A DNA stretch of 64,000 bases from Mesorhizobium ciceri biovar biserrulae WSM1271 (GTDB taxonomy: Bacteria; Pseudomonadota; Alphaproteobacteria; Rhizobiales; Rhizobiaceae), in assembly GCF_000185905.1 (NCBI RefSeq), contig NC_014923.1, positions 62,001-126,000 of the forward strand, given 5' to 3'. Positions 25,603 to 33,845 of this stretch are shown in pieces. The translations under genes were made by a program, and so were the position numbers. The notes under the pieces are model-generated. The model was not told the DNA's origin. It worked only from the letters and a program-made list of their open reading frames with translations, and ran no database searches. How positions within the stretch are numbered: position 1 is the first letter of the stretch; each line of letters begins with the position of its first letter.

Positions 25603-27644
25603 GTCGTTTCCCCTTTCATTTGCCTATGTGTTACTGAGTAGCGCGCTTGATCGGAGCCGGTCTGTCCGGCGACCGTGATGACGGAACAGACACGCAACGC
25701 ATCAAAGAGCGCAGCATGGATGTTCCTCGAAGAGACCGCGTCACCAATCCGGAACAACACGAAATCACCGGCCGGGTTCACCGTTCGGTATTCGGCTTTG
25801 CCGTCCAATAGAGACGCTACTTCTATTTGGCCGTTGTTGACTGAATGACTTTGAAGTTCGAAGTACAATTCAGCGTTTTCTTCCGTCCCGACTTCATAGA
25901 AGACATGATCGGCCTGGAATTTTTCTTCCAGGTCGGTGAGGACGTTTCGCACGGTGACGGTCAAACGGTTGCCGTCTGGGCTCAAGGCAACGATCTCACG
26001 GTCGGTGAGGAAGTTCACCCCGCGCTGATACAGGTTGCGCATGCCGACGCCGTAGTTCGTCGGCCCGAGATTATGAAGAGGTGTGCGATCCGGCGTTAAG
26101 AGAGTGACGCAAGCACCGGATTGGGTTGCTACCTCCGCCGCCACCAGCGAGTGATGGTCGCCTCGATCGTCGAAAATGATGACCTCTCCAACGGGAGGCT
26201 GTCCGGTGAACACGTCCCAAATCGGCCGGGCAAGATGCGCGCCGCCAATGTTCAGCGAGCGCGGCAGTGCGCCTGTCGCGATCACCACCAACACAGGTTT
26301 CTCACGCAGGATGTCCTCGGCTTCCGCCAGCATGTTGTAGCGAACATCAACGCCGAGATGCTCGAGTTCATTGACCAGCCAATCGATGATCCCGCGCATC
26401 TGGCGCCTGGTGGAACCTCCGGCCGCCATGTTAATCTGCCCACCCAGCTGGTTGGACGCTTCGAACAGGGTCACCCTGTAGCCCCGCTCGGCGAGAACAC
26501 GGGACGCCTCCAGTCCTCCTGGGCCTCCACCAACAACGACCGCGCGCAAACCCGCTATTTCATGGCGGCGAAAGCGATGCGGGAAGAAGCGCTCGCGACC
26601 GGTCGCGGCATTCTGGCCGCATAAAGCGTCTTTGCCTTGATTAACCCGGTCTGCGCAGTAGTTCATTCCGACGCAGGTGCGGATACGATCTTCCTGCCCG
26701 GTTTGCAGCTTTGAGACCAGGTAGGGATCGGCGATGTGAGCCCTGGTCATTCCCACCATATCGACAATGCCGTCGCGCAGGGCATGGCGAGCAGTTGCGA
26801 TATCGGCAATGCCTCCTGCATAGAATATGGGTAGTGAAACGGCCTCACGTATGTCTTTGGCAACTCCAAGGAAACGGGCTGCGGGAGTGCCCATAGGAGG
26901 CATCCATTGAGCCAAGCCCAGATCGTCGTATGGCGCTCCCGCAAGCACGTTGAGGAAGTCGACCAGGCCGCACTGCTCAAGCCGCTGGGCGATCTCGATG
27001 CAGTCCTCGCGGCTGAGCCCACCTTTGAGGAAATCGTTACCGGTGATCCTCAGTCCTATGATGAACTCGTCACCCACAGCATCGCGGACGCCGTTCAGGA
27101 CGTCGAAGGTGAGTCGAAGCCGGTTCTCCAGGGAGCCGCCATAATCGTCCTGTCTGAAATTGATCAGAGGGGATAGGAATTGTCCCAGCAAGTGCGAGTG
27201 CGACAGGATTTCGATTCCGTCAAAACCGCCCTTTTTGCATCGTACAGCCGCGGCCGCAAAGTCCTTGGTGACGCGTACTATGTCAGCCCTTTCCATACTC
27301 TTTGGATAGGCTCGGTGCGCCCGTTCTCGCGTGTTAGATGGTCCTATTACTGGCAGCCATTCCCCTACGTCGCTGGATGTACGCCTCCCCATATGTGTCA
27401 GCTGACACATAATCGCGGCGCCATGGGAATGAACGCCCCCGGTAAGCAGTTCAAACCAGGGCAGGATGCTGTCATCGCCGGCATAAAGTTGCCCAAACGC
27501 GGACGGGCTGTCCGACGAAACGTTGGTCGATCCCCCCACCACCGTTAGAGCAAGCCCTCCCTTGGCCTTCTCCTCATGATAGAGCCGGTAGCGCTCCGTA
27601 GGCCAACCGTTCTCTACATAAGCCGGCGCATGAGCGGTGCTCAT
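25599..27644 (-). CDS. NADH:flavin oxidoreductase/FAD fusion, StcD/DgcA-like N-demethylase, N-terminus lost to a frameshift
   Basis: 681 residues in frame. An old-yellow-enzyme TIM barrel (about 1-350; GFDGIEILSHSHLLGQFLSP, DDYGGSLENR) is followed by a Cys cluster (CVGMNYC then C12 residues on) and FAD/NAD domains (VVVGGGPGGLEASRVLAERG). This layout is that of dimethylglycine, N-methylproline and trimethylamine dehydrogenases. The first ATG in frame, at 27644, begins MSTAHAPAY, which is inside the conserved barrel, so about 24 residues are missing. They are encoded one frame away just upstream (27657-27729). As sequenced the protein probably lacks the first barrel strand; a sequencing error in an AAA run is equally possible. 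Confidence 0.85.
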   Translation of the reverse strand: MSTAHAPAYVENGWPTERYRLYHEEKAKGGLALTVVGGSTNVSSDSPSAFGQLYAGDDSILPWFELLTGGVHSHGAAIMCQLTHMGRRTSSDVGEWLPVIGPSNTRERAHRAYPKSMERADIVRVTKDFAAAAVRCKKGGFDGIEILSHSHLLGQFLSPLINFRQDDYGGSLENRLRLTFDVLNGVRDAVGDEFIIGLRITGNDFLKGGLSREDCIEIAQRLEQCGLVDFLNVLAGAPYDDLGLAQWMPPMGTPAARFLGVAKDIREAVSLPIFYAGGIADIATARHALRDGIVDMVGMTRAHIADPYLVSKLQTGQEDRIRTCVGMNYCADRVNQGKDALCGQNAATGRERFFPHRFRRHEIAGLRAVVVGGGPGGLEASRVLAERGYRVTLFEASNQLGGQINMAAGGSTRRQMRGIIDWLVNELEHLGVDVRYNMLAEAEDILREKPVLVVIATGALPRSLNIGGAHLARPIWDVFTGQPPVGEVIIFDDRGDHHSLVAAEVATQSGACVTLLTPDRTPLHNLGPTNYGVGMRNLYQRGVNFLTDREIVALSPDGNRLTVTVRNVLTDLEEKFQADHVFYEVGTEENAELYFELQSHSVNNGQIEVASLLDGKAEYRTVNPAGDFVLFRIGDAVSSRNIHAALFDALRVCSVITVAGQTGSDQARYSVTHRQMKGETT

Positions 27645-27656
27645 AATCCTGTTTCG

Positions 27657-27729
27657 AAGTTTGCAGAGACCTGAGCTGGAATGAATCGAGCAACGGGTCC
27701 TTTTGTCGATGGCTATCGTGAGATGGCAC
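27657..27729 (-). pseudogene. Out-of-frame N-terminal piece of the demethylase gene
   Basis: The frame shifted by one from the main gene encodes MPSHDSHRQKDPLLDSFQLR and then SLQ, exactly the start expected for StcD/DgcA-type enzymes. A GTG at 27729 is preceded by GAGGAAG, a good ribosome site. Removing one base from the TTT run at 27660-27662 (AAA on the coding strand) joins this to LRNRIMSTAHAP without loss. So the original gene ran 27729 to 25599 and a one-base insertion, real or artefactual, now splits it. Confidence 0.75.
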
Positions 27730-27824
27730 TCTTGGCTTCCTCAGCGTATTATGGCTGGGACTATGATTACGGGGTGCTTTTCGGATAGTCAGCGTAAGAT
27801 CGATCACGCCTGAGGTAAATCAGA

Positions 27825-28727
27825 TTGACGTCTCGTCCGCCTTTGAGATTGCCGCCACTACACAGTCTGGTCGCGTTCGAAGCGGCGGGAAGCCACATGA
27901 ATTTTACCGCTGCGGCTCATGAGTTGAATGTCACCAGGGAAGCGGTAAGCATGCAGGTCAGGCTCCTGGAATCCAGGCTTGGCGCCAAATTGTTCGAGCG
28001 GGGGCAACGAGGCGTGGCACTTACAGAATATGGGCGCCAATTTCACAATACAGTTTCAGAAAGCTTATGGCTGATCTCAAGGGAGTTTAACGAGAAAGTC
28101 GCTGACATTCCGGCAAATGTAACAGTTAGTACAACCGTTGCATTTGGAAGTTGCTGGCTGATGCCGAGGTTGGCTGATTTTCGAATTCGCAATCCCGGGA
28201 TCAATATAAAACTGGTTGAAACCGATGAATGCTTGGATATGAGCAAATTCGGGATAGACATTTCGATTAGATATGGTCGCGGTGACTGGAATAAATTGAA
28301 GTCCGAGAAAGTGTTTAGTGAGGAATTTTTTCCGATTTGCAGTCCAGGATATGTAAATTCTGTCGGCGCCGAAAACCTCCGCAAGTTCCAAAACGTGACA
28401 CTGCTGCATCTAGATGGGCGGGCTCACGAATGGGAGAATTGGGACAAGTGGCTTGAATTCGCGAAGCTAACTTCTTTACGCCCTCAGCAAGGAATCTGGT
28501 TTCAAAATTACGACAATCTGCTGCGGGCCACCCTCGAAGGGCAAGGGTTGGCGTTGGGATGGACACGCCTTGTTGAGGAGAAGCTGTCAAATGGGAGTCT
28601 CGTACGCCCTTTTGACCTCGCCTTCACGACTGGTAATGGCTACTACATTGTTGAAGCTCCAGCGAATGCTCCAAATCGTGCCAGCAAGATCTTTAGGAAC
28701 TGGATACGCGACAAAATGCGCATCTAG
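27825..28727 (+). CDS. LysR family transcriptional regulator (GcvA type)
   Basis: 300-residue LysR regulator. The winged helix is at about residues 8-66 (LHSLVAFEAAGSHMNFTAAA, VTREAVSMQVRLLESRLGAKLF), followed by the effector-binding domain with GFSCW-type motif replaced by TVAFGSCWLMPRLADF, as in the GcvA subgroup. It starts at TTG with GAGGT 8 bases upstream; the next ATG is inside the helix-turn-helix. It is divergent from the demethylase operon with about 95 bases between, so it likely controls it. Its sequence is distinctly AT-richer than the flanking genes. Confidence 0.88.
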   Translation: MTSRPPLRLPPLHSLVAFEAAGSHMNFTAAAHELNVTREAVSMQVRLLESRLGAKLFERGQRGVALTEYGRQFHNTVSESLWLISREFNEKVADIPANVTVSTTVAFGSCWLMPRLADFRIRNPGINIKLVETDECLDMSKFGIDISIRYGRGDWNKLKSEKVFSEEFFPICSPGYVNSVGAENLRKFQNVTLLHLDGRAHEWENWDKWLEFAKLTSLRPQQGIWFQNYDNLLRATLEGQGLALGWTRLVEEKLSNGSLVRPFDLAFTTGNGYYIVEAPANAPNRASKIFRNWIRDKMRI

Positions 28728-29173
28728 TCCCGTCGCCGTCGGGCGCTTATGGAAACCATGCAAGGATTTTTTCGTATGTAACAGCGCCGTTACCCGCTGA
28801 AGGCCGCACACAGTAGTGTTCTTGTACATCGCGGATTTATACTGATTCGTAACTGGCCAGCTTTCCAGTTGAGTTCATGGACGACGCGCCCTCACTGGGA
28901 TGGCCGATCCCATGCCGGCTCAAGGCGCGGGCAAGGACGTTACGGGACGATCTCCAGGGAACTCGTTGCGACCCGCTTGGCATCGAAAACGATTTTGATT
29001 CTAATGGCTTGAGCCGGCAATTGGCTGCCCGCAAGCGCACCATTTCCCCTCCTTTTCGTCGTCTACCCCTTCGCATCTGGTGCAAAGGATTGCGGCGCCG
29101 GCCTGGCAGATCTGCCATTGTCGAGACCCCGGTTTGGTGTGAAACTCATGGCCTCAGCATGGGAGGTCAAAAA
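28728..29173. other. Intergenic stretch without a convincing gene
   Basis: About 445 bases between the LysR gene and the YodC-like gene. Open frames here on both strands lack ribosome sites and recognisable motifs. The GC content rises again toward 28900, so the right-hand edge of the less GC-rich block probably falls in this stretch. A short inverted repeat, GGGAT / ATCCC, occurs near 28900. No copy of the tRNA-Thr 3' end was found by eye. Confidence 0.5.
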
Positions 29174-29362
29174 ATGCCCAACAATTTCAAGACCGGAGAC
29201 GTGGTCAAGCTGAAATCCGGAGGCCCCAGAATGACGGTCAGCGATGGCGCAGCCTCGGGCATGTATCTGTGCCACTGGTTCAATCGCGAGGGCGAGGTGT
29301 GGACCCCGCAGCATGCCGGGTTCAAGCCCGAACAACTGATTGCGGCCGACCAGTCGGACTAG
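29174..29362 (+). CDS. YodC family small protein (DUF2158)
   Basis: 62-residue protein MPNNFKTGDVVKLKSGGPRM and on, with TVSDGA and CHWFNREGEV, the standard YodC pattern: an SH3-like small beta barrel that begins with a V-x-L-K-S-G-G-P-x-M-T-V strand. GGGAGG stands 8 bases before the ATG. Function in the cell is unknown; homologues are widespread in proteobacteria. The upstream open frame in the same phase is not needed for the fold. Confidence 0.85.
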   Translation: MPNNFKTGDVVKLKSGGPRMTVSDGAASGMYLCHWFNREGEVWTPQHAGFKPEQLIAADQSD

Positions 29363-29513
29363 AGCTCCTTCCATCCCGATCGACGGGATGCGCACCCGAG
29401 CACGAATGGATCAGCACGCGCGACCGACGGATTTTCCGGGTCGCGGCGTTTAACGGTTGAAGCGCGATGACGGCACAAGCCGTCTGCATCGCGCCAAGCT
29501 GGAGACGCACAAC

Positions 29514-29945
29514 ATGATCAGCCGTTCGATATTAGTCGTTGCCTTGAGTTTGCAGACGGTTGCGGCTCTTGCCCAGGCAACGACCCCGCCTGCACCGCAG
29601 ACCGGCGCGCCACTTGCCGCGCCAGGCGCGTCGGGGACCAGGTCCGACATCACGCTGGCCAAATTCCAGAAGCGGCGCGAAAAGGCGATCATGGCGGCCG
29701 ACACGGATGGCGACGGCAAGATCAGCCTGCTGGAATGGGAGGCCTTTCAGGCGAAGCGCAACGTCAAGGGCGACGCCGCCAGATCCTTCGCTCGGATCGA
29801 TTCCAACCATGACGGCTTCATCGATCGCGCCGAACTCGATGCCTTCTTCGCCAAGCGCTTCGCCCGGCTGGACAAGAATGCCGATGGCATTCTGACAGCC
29901 GACGAACTGCCGGGCCACAAAACCGCTCCCAAGCAAGAGCAATGA
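29514..29945 (+). CDS. Secreted EF-hand calcium-binding protein
   Basis: 143-residue exported protein. A Sec signal peptide (MISRSILVVALSLQTVAALA) is followed by a Pro/Ala linker and three EF-hand loops: DTDGDGKISLLE, DSNHDGFIDRAE and DKNADGILTADE, each with Asp at positions 1, 3 and 5 and an acidic residue at 12. It should bind calcium in the periplasm. GGAGACGC lies just before the ATG. It is 45 bases ahead of an ECF sigma gene on the same strand, suggesting the EF-hand protein belongs to that stress module. Confidence 0.88.
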   Translation: MISRSILVVALSLQTVAALAQATTPPAPQTGAPLAAPGASGTRSDITLAKFQKRREKAIMAADTDGDGKISLLEWEAFQAKRNVKGDAARSFARIDSNHDGFIDRAELDAFFAKRFARLDKNADGILTADELPGHKTAPKQEQ

Positions 29946-29990
29946 CCAAGAGGCAATGACGCGCGATGAACATCGGGAGTGCGCCGACTG

Positions 29991-30533
29991 ATGGCTGCGG
30001 ATCCGGACGAGGAGCTGGTTCGCCGTGTCGGCGCCGGCGAGCCGGCAGCCGTGCAAACGCTCGTCGCGCGCAAGCTGCCGCGTATCCTGGCGCTTGCCGT
30101 GCGCATGCTCGGCGATGCGGCGGAGGCCGAGGATGTCGCGCAGGAAACCTTCGTGCGGATCTGGCGCCATGCCGCGAGCTGGCGGCGCGGCAATGCGCGC
30201 TTCGACAGCTGGATCCACCGGGTGACGCTCAACCTTTGCTACGACCGGCTGCGTCGCAGGCGCGAGTGGGTGACCGGCGACCTGCCGGACGTCGCCGATC
30301 CTGCGCCGCTTCCCGATGCTCATTCCGAGGAAGAAGCCCATCGGGTCGAACGGGCGCTGCAAGCCATAGCGCCGCGCCAGCGCGAAGCGATCGTTCTGGT
30401 CTACTATCAGGAGATGTCCAATATCGAGGCGGCAGCGACACTGCAGATCAGCGTCGATGCCCTGGAAAGCCTGCTCGCGCGCGGCCGGCGGTCGCTGCAA
30501 GCGATCCTGGCGGAGGATGGCGCCGATGAGTAA
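29991..30533 (+). CDS. ECF-family RNA polymerase sigma factor
   Basis: 180-residue sigma factor with only regions 2 and 4. Region 2 holds LAVRMLGDAAEAEDVAQETF and RIWRHAASWRRGNARFDSWIHRVTLN; region 4 holds RQREAIVLVYYQEMSNIEAA and ISVDALESLLARGRRSL. The ATG at 29991 was chosen; a GTG at 29979 would add four residues. It is followed after a short gap by a gene for an inner-membrane protein and a CnrR-like sensor, which probably serve as its anti-sigma system. Promoter specificity cannot be read here. Confidence 0.92.
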   Translation: MAADPDEELVRRVGAGEPAAVQTLVARKLPRILALAVRMLGDAAEAEDVAQETFVRIWRHAASWRRGNARFDSWIHRVTLNLCYDRLRRRREWVTGDLPDVADPAPLPDAHSEEEAHRVERALQAIAPRQREAIVLVYYQEMSNIEAAATLQISVDALESLLARGRRSLQAILAEDGADE

Positions 30534-30619
30534 ACGCCGGGCAAGCAGCAACGCAGCACGGCCATTGCGCCTTGCTGGTGCCGCCTGGCGCTCGGCGCCG
30601 ACGGGCAAGGGGGAGACAC

Positions 30620-31072
30620 ATGGCTGAAGGGTCCAGGAACGAACCCGCAATGGATGCCAGGCGCTTTGCCGCCTTGGCGCAGGCCTATGGCGGCGACTTG
30701 CGGCGATGGCCCGAGGCCGAGCGAATGGCCGGCACGGTCTTTGCCGCAAGCGACGCGGGCGAGGCCATCTTGAGGCAGGCCGGGACACTTGACGCGCTGC
30801 TCGACAGCTACCGCGTCGACGCCCCGGACAAGGCACTGCACAGCAGCATTCTGCAGGCTGCCGGCCGGCACCTCGTCCAGCGCCGGCGTCAGTGGTTCTG
30901 GTGGCTGGGACTTGGACTTGCCGGCATTGGTCTGGCCGGTGCCGTGGCAGGACTGGCCCTGGTGACCATCGTCACGCCGGAGGTCCAGCCGGACCACTAT
31001 GTGCTGGATACCGATGTAACGGCGTTTGGCGATCCCGGCCCGGATGCCGAGAACGGTGAGGAAAACCTATGA
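30620..31072 (+). CDS. Single-pass membrane protein, probable anti-sigma component
   Basis: 150 residues. The N-terminal 95 residues are cytoplasmic (MDARRFAALAQAYGGDLRRW), followed by a membrane helix rich in Gly and Leu (WFWWLGLGLAGIGLAGAVAG) and a short acidic C-terminus. GGGGGAG precedes the ATG at 30620. The stop overlaps the next gene as ATGA. Position between an ECF sigma factor and a CnrR-like sensor, and the N-in topology, suggest it holds the sigma factor at the membrane; no zinc-type anti-sigma motif is seen. Confidence 0.75.
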   Translation: MAEGSRNEPAMDARRFAALAQAYGGDLRRWPEAERMAGTVFAASDAGEAILRQAGTLDALLDSYRVDAPDKALHSSILQAAGRHLVQRRRQWFWWLGLGLAGIGLAGAVAGLALVTIVTPEVQPDHYVLDTDVTAFGDPGPDAENGEENL

Positions 31073-31530
31073 GCCCGCGCTGGATCCGTGGTCTGGTCAT
31101 TACTTCCGTGGTGCTGAACGTCTTTCTTGCGGGCGCATTCGTCGGCGGCGCGGTCTGGCTGAGAAATGCCAAAGCGGGCGCGGCTGTCTCGCTGGAATCG
31201 GCTGGCCGACAGCTTGCCAACCAGGACCGCAAGGCGTTCCGCGAGGCGCTGCGCCAGGCTCGCGTGCAGTCCAGTCAGATCATTCTCGATGGCCAGCAGG
31301 CGAGGCAGGAGGCAGCGGACCTGTTGCAGCAGCCTGTCATGGACAAGGCCGCCTTGTCCGCCGCCCTGGAACGGGCACGCAATGCCGATGTGACGGTGCG
31401 CACCCGGCTTGAACAGGCCATTGTCGACTTCGCGGCGAGCACATCGCCTGAAAACCGGAGCGTGCTGGCACAGGCGTTGCTGCGCCATATGGAACGCCGC
31501 GCCACCGTTGCGCCAAAAAAATCGCCATGA
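31069..31530 (+). CDS. Periplasmic heavy-metal sensor (CnrR/Spy-like)
   Basis: 153 residues: an N-terminal membrane anchor (VITSVVLNVFLAGAFVGGAVW) and a long helical periplasmic part made of hairpins (RKAFREALRQARVQSSQIIL, ALERARNADVTVRTRLEQAI) as in the CnrR/CpxP/Spy heavy-metal resistance fold. In the cnr system the sensor works with an anti-sigma factor to release an ECF sigma on metal exposure. The overlap with the membrane-protein gene and the sigma gene just upstream fit such a three-part system. No His/Met metal site is obvious, so the signal could be something else. Confidence 0.8.
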   Translation: MSPRWIRGLVITSVVLNVFLAGAFVGGAVWLRNAKAGAAVSLESAGRQLANQDRKAFREALRQARVQSSQIILDGQQARQEAADLLQQPVMDKAALSAALERARNADVTVRTRLEQAIVDFAASTSPENRSVLAQALLRHMERRATVAPKKSP

Positions 31531-31641
31531 CGACCGACGGAAAAGGCCGGAGACGCCGTTTAACGATGCGAAGGGACAAGCCTGCCCTGTGCACCATACG
31601 GGACGGCCATCTTCATCGTCGAAAGCACTCGGAGTCCAATT

Positions 31642-31929
31642 ATGAGTCGCCTGAAAAACTATGCAGCAACCGCTATCCTGGCCATCGGTGGAACTGTCGC
31701 GACAGCCTCCGCGTCCAGCGCAATGCCCATCGTGTCCGTTGCCAAGCCAGCCACCCCGGCACTGGTCGAGCATGTCCGCTGGGGCTGCGGCATCGGCTGG
31801 CACCCTAACAGATGGGGCCGCTGCGTGCCGAACGGCGTCGTCGTCGTGCGCCCGCGCTACCACTACTGGCACGGTCCGGCCTACGTCTGGCATCCGCATC
31901 ATCACTGGCGCCACTGGCACCATTACTGA
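31642..31929 (+). CDS. Small secreted His/Trp-rich protein, GCG_CRPN type
   Basis: 95 residues with a Sec signal peptide (AATAILAIGGTVATASASSA) and a mature part holding WGCGIGWHPNRWGRCVPNG and a C-terminus very rich in His, Trp and Tyr (HYWHGPAYVWHPHHHWRHWH). Such short proteins are common in rhizobia; the two Cys may form a disulfide and the His tail may bind metal ions. It lies downstream of the sigma/sensor module on the same strand and could be one of its targets. Confidence 0.75.
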   Translation: MSRLKNYAATAILAIGGTVATASASSAMPIVSVAKPATPALVEHVRWGCGIGWHPNRWGRCVPNGVVVVRPRYHYWHGPAYVWHPHHHWRHWHHY

Positions 31930-32091
31930 TCAAAGCACCGCGGGGCCAGGCACCTTTCGGGGCGGCCCCGCGCGAGCGCTGGCGCGCACCGGACAATCCC
32001 GACCAGCCGAGTTAAGGTTAAATCCACTATACATTTGTTCTTAGCCCGCAAATAATCGAAGAATTTCCCGAAACTATGCTCAGGCATCTTC

Positions 32092-33840
32092 ATGGGAAAA
32101 TCTGTGGTTCAGCTTCAAGGTCTTGGACGGGTGCTCTGCCATCCGCTGACGCTGGCCGTGGTCAGCCTTGCAGGCGTCTTCGCCGCCGGACGGGCCGAGC
32201 ACGAATGGCTGTCGGTGCCGTTCTCGCTGGCGCTGGTGGCAGCCCTTGCCGGACTTCTGTTCCTGGCTTCGGGGCGCCTTGCCTTTTCCGTCTACCTCGC
32301 CTGGATGGGCATTGCCTTCGTCACCGTGGTTTCGGCGATCAAGTTCCGGCTGAAAGGATTTTCGCTGCACTTCTACGACACGGTCTTCGTGTCGAGGGAC
32401 CCGGAAGTGTATCGTTTCCTGCTCGGCTCCTACCTCCATCTGATCGCGCCGGTCGTCATTGCCCTAGGGCTCGGCATCGGGGCGGCGGTGCTTCTGTTCC
32501 GGATCGATCGGAAAATTGGCTGGCCGGTGTCGGCACGCGTCCTGGTGATGGCGGCGCTCGTCGTTCTGGTGCCGCTGACCTTTCCGGCCGAGGCCTCGAA
32601 GGACCGCTATTTCTACTACATGCAGGGCCGGCACATGTCGGCCTTCTTCGTCTCGCTGCTGGATTTGCACAACCTCGTTGTAGAATCGGGCTTCGAAAAG
32701 CGGCTGCAAGCCGTGGCGCCGCAGCCGCCTTTTGCCGACACGGTCGATTGCGGCGACCGGGCTGATCTTCCCGACGTCTTTTTCGTGCTCAGCGAAAGCC
32801 AGTCCGATCCCGGCTATTTTCCGCAGGTCGGCAACGGCGCGGGATTCCTGCAGAGATTCGCACCGGGGGCCGGCACGCCGCACCAGATGCAGGTCGAGAC
32901 GTTTGGCGGCGGCACCTGGATCACCAATCTGTCGCTGATGACCGGCCTGTCGGCCACCGATTTCGGCTGGCGAAGCCCCTATCTGACCATCACCCTGCAG
33001 GACAAGGTCGCCGGAGCCTTGCCGGAGGTGCTGGCGCGCTGCGGATATCGGACTGTCGTGATGACGCCGATGGACTTTTCGTTCGTCAATGAAGGGCCGT
33101 TCCTGAAATCGATCGGTTTCGAGACCGTGCTCGACATCAAGGACATCGCCGCGCCCTTCTATCACCTGCGCGACAACTTTTATTACCAGGCGGCCGAGGC
33201 ATTCATCGCCAGGCACCATAGGGAAGACGGCCGGCCGCTGTTCCTCGAAATCCAGACCATGTTTCCGCACTCACCCTATGAGGGGCGGATGGAGCCCGGG
33301 CTGAAGGTCGAGGGCGAGCCTTTCTCGGGCGATTTCCAGGCCAATGAGTATCTGCGCCGGATGGCGGTAGCGCGCGGCGATTTCCAGGATTTCCTCGACA
33401 AGAGGCAAGCGGATGCCGGTGAACGCGGCGCCGTGGTGCTCGAATTCGGCGATCACCAGTCGTCGGCGACCAAGCCGTTCGTCGAGGCGATCGCCGGGGA
33501 CGACGCCTTGGCGACCCCTGGCTCGCTTGCCTATCGCACTTTCTACACGCTCACCACCTTCAACCATCCTTTGCGCCATCCGATGCCTGACCTGGCGCCG
33601 CTCGACATCGGCTTCCTCAGCGCAAGCCTGCTCGACGCCGCCGGCCTGCCGATGTCGCCTGTCATGGCCGATCTCGTGCGCCTGCGCGACCATTGCGGCG
33701 GCCGGTTCCATGGTTGCCAGGATCGGGCCGAAGTGGACGCACATCTGCGCCGGCGCGTCGATTCAGGCCTGCTGCATCTGTTCCCGGAAGCGGCGCCGCT
33801 GCATGGGCTGGCGCCGCTCCAATCGGTAGATGCTCGCTAG
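32092..33840 (+). CDS. Membrane sulfatase-fold protein (LTA synthase/OpgB-like phosphoglycerol transferase family)
   Basis: 582 residues. About four or five N-terminal membrane helices (residues 1-165) precede a periplasmic alkaline phosphatase/sulfatase-like domain. Visible elements: DVFFVLSESQSDP (first metal Asp/Glu), the nucleophile region ETFGGGTWITNLSLMTGL with a candidate Thr, MTPMDFSFVNEG, FLEIQTMFPHSPYEG, and GDHQSS near the end (metal ligands). Members transfer phosphoglycerol or phosphoethanolamine to glucans or lipids; in rhizobia cyclic glucans are a known target. Substrate is not determinable here. Confidence 0.82.
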   Translation: MGKSVVQLQGLGRVLCHPLTLAVVSLAGVFAAGRAEHEWLSVPFSLALVAALAGLLFLASGRLAFSVYLAWMGIAFVTVVSAIKFRLKGFSLHFYDTVFVSRDPEVYRFLLGSYLHLIAPVVIALGLGIGAAVLLFRIDRKIGWPVSARVLVMAALVVLVPLTFPAEASKDRYFYYMQGRHMSAFFVSLLDLHNLVVESGFEKRLQAVAPQPPFADTVDCGDRADLPDVFFVLSESQSDPGYFPQVGNGAGFLQRFAPGAGTPHQMQVETFGGGTWITNLSLMTGLSATDFGWRSPYLTITLQDKVAGALPEVLARCGYRTVVMTPMDFSFVNEGPFLKSIGFETVLDIKDIAAPFYHLRDNFYYQAAEAFIARHHREDGRPLFLEIQTMFPHSPYEGRMEPGLKVEGEPFSGDFQANEYLRRMAVARGDFQDFLDKRQADAGERGAVVLEFGDHQSSATKPFVEAIAGDDALATPGSLAYRTFYTLTTFNHPLRHPMPDLAPLDIGFLSASLLDAAGLPMSPVMADLVRLRDHCGGRFHGCQDRAEVDAHLRRRVDSGLLHLFPEAAPLHGLAPLQSVDAR

Positions 33841-33845
33841 TTATC

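Noticed and set aside
28950..28980. Possible EcfG-type promoter (GGAAC element)
   Set aside because: A GGAAC occurs but no matching -10 at the right distance before a gene was found.
28877..29173. N-terminal extension of the YodC-like gene
   Set aside because: The frame is open, but the residues are Arg-rich and unlike the family, and a GGGAGG ribosome site points to the ATG at 29174.
20463..29200. Integrative element with att sites at tRNA-Thr
   Set aside because: No integrase or recombinase gene and no second copy of the tRNA 3' end could be found by eye, so only an island of unknown origin is claimed.
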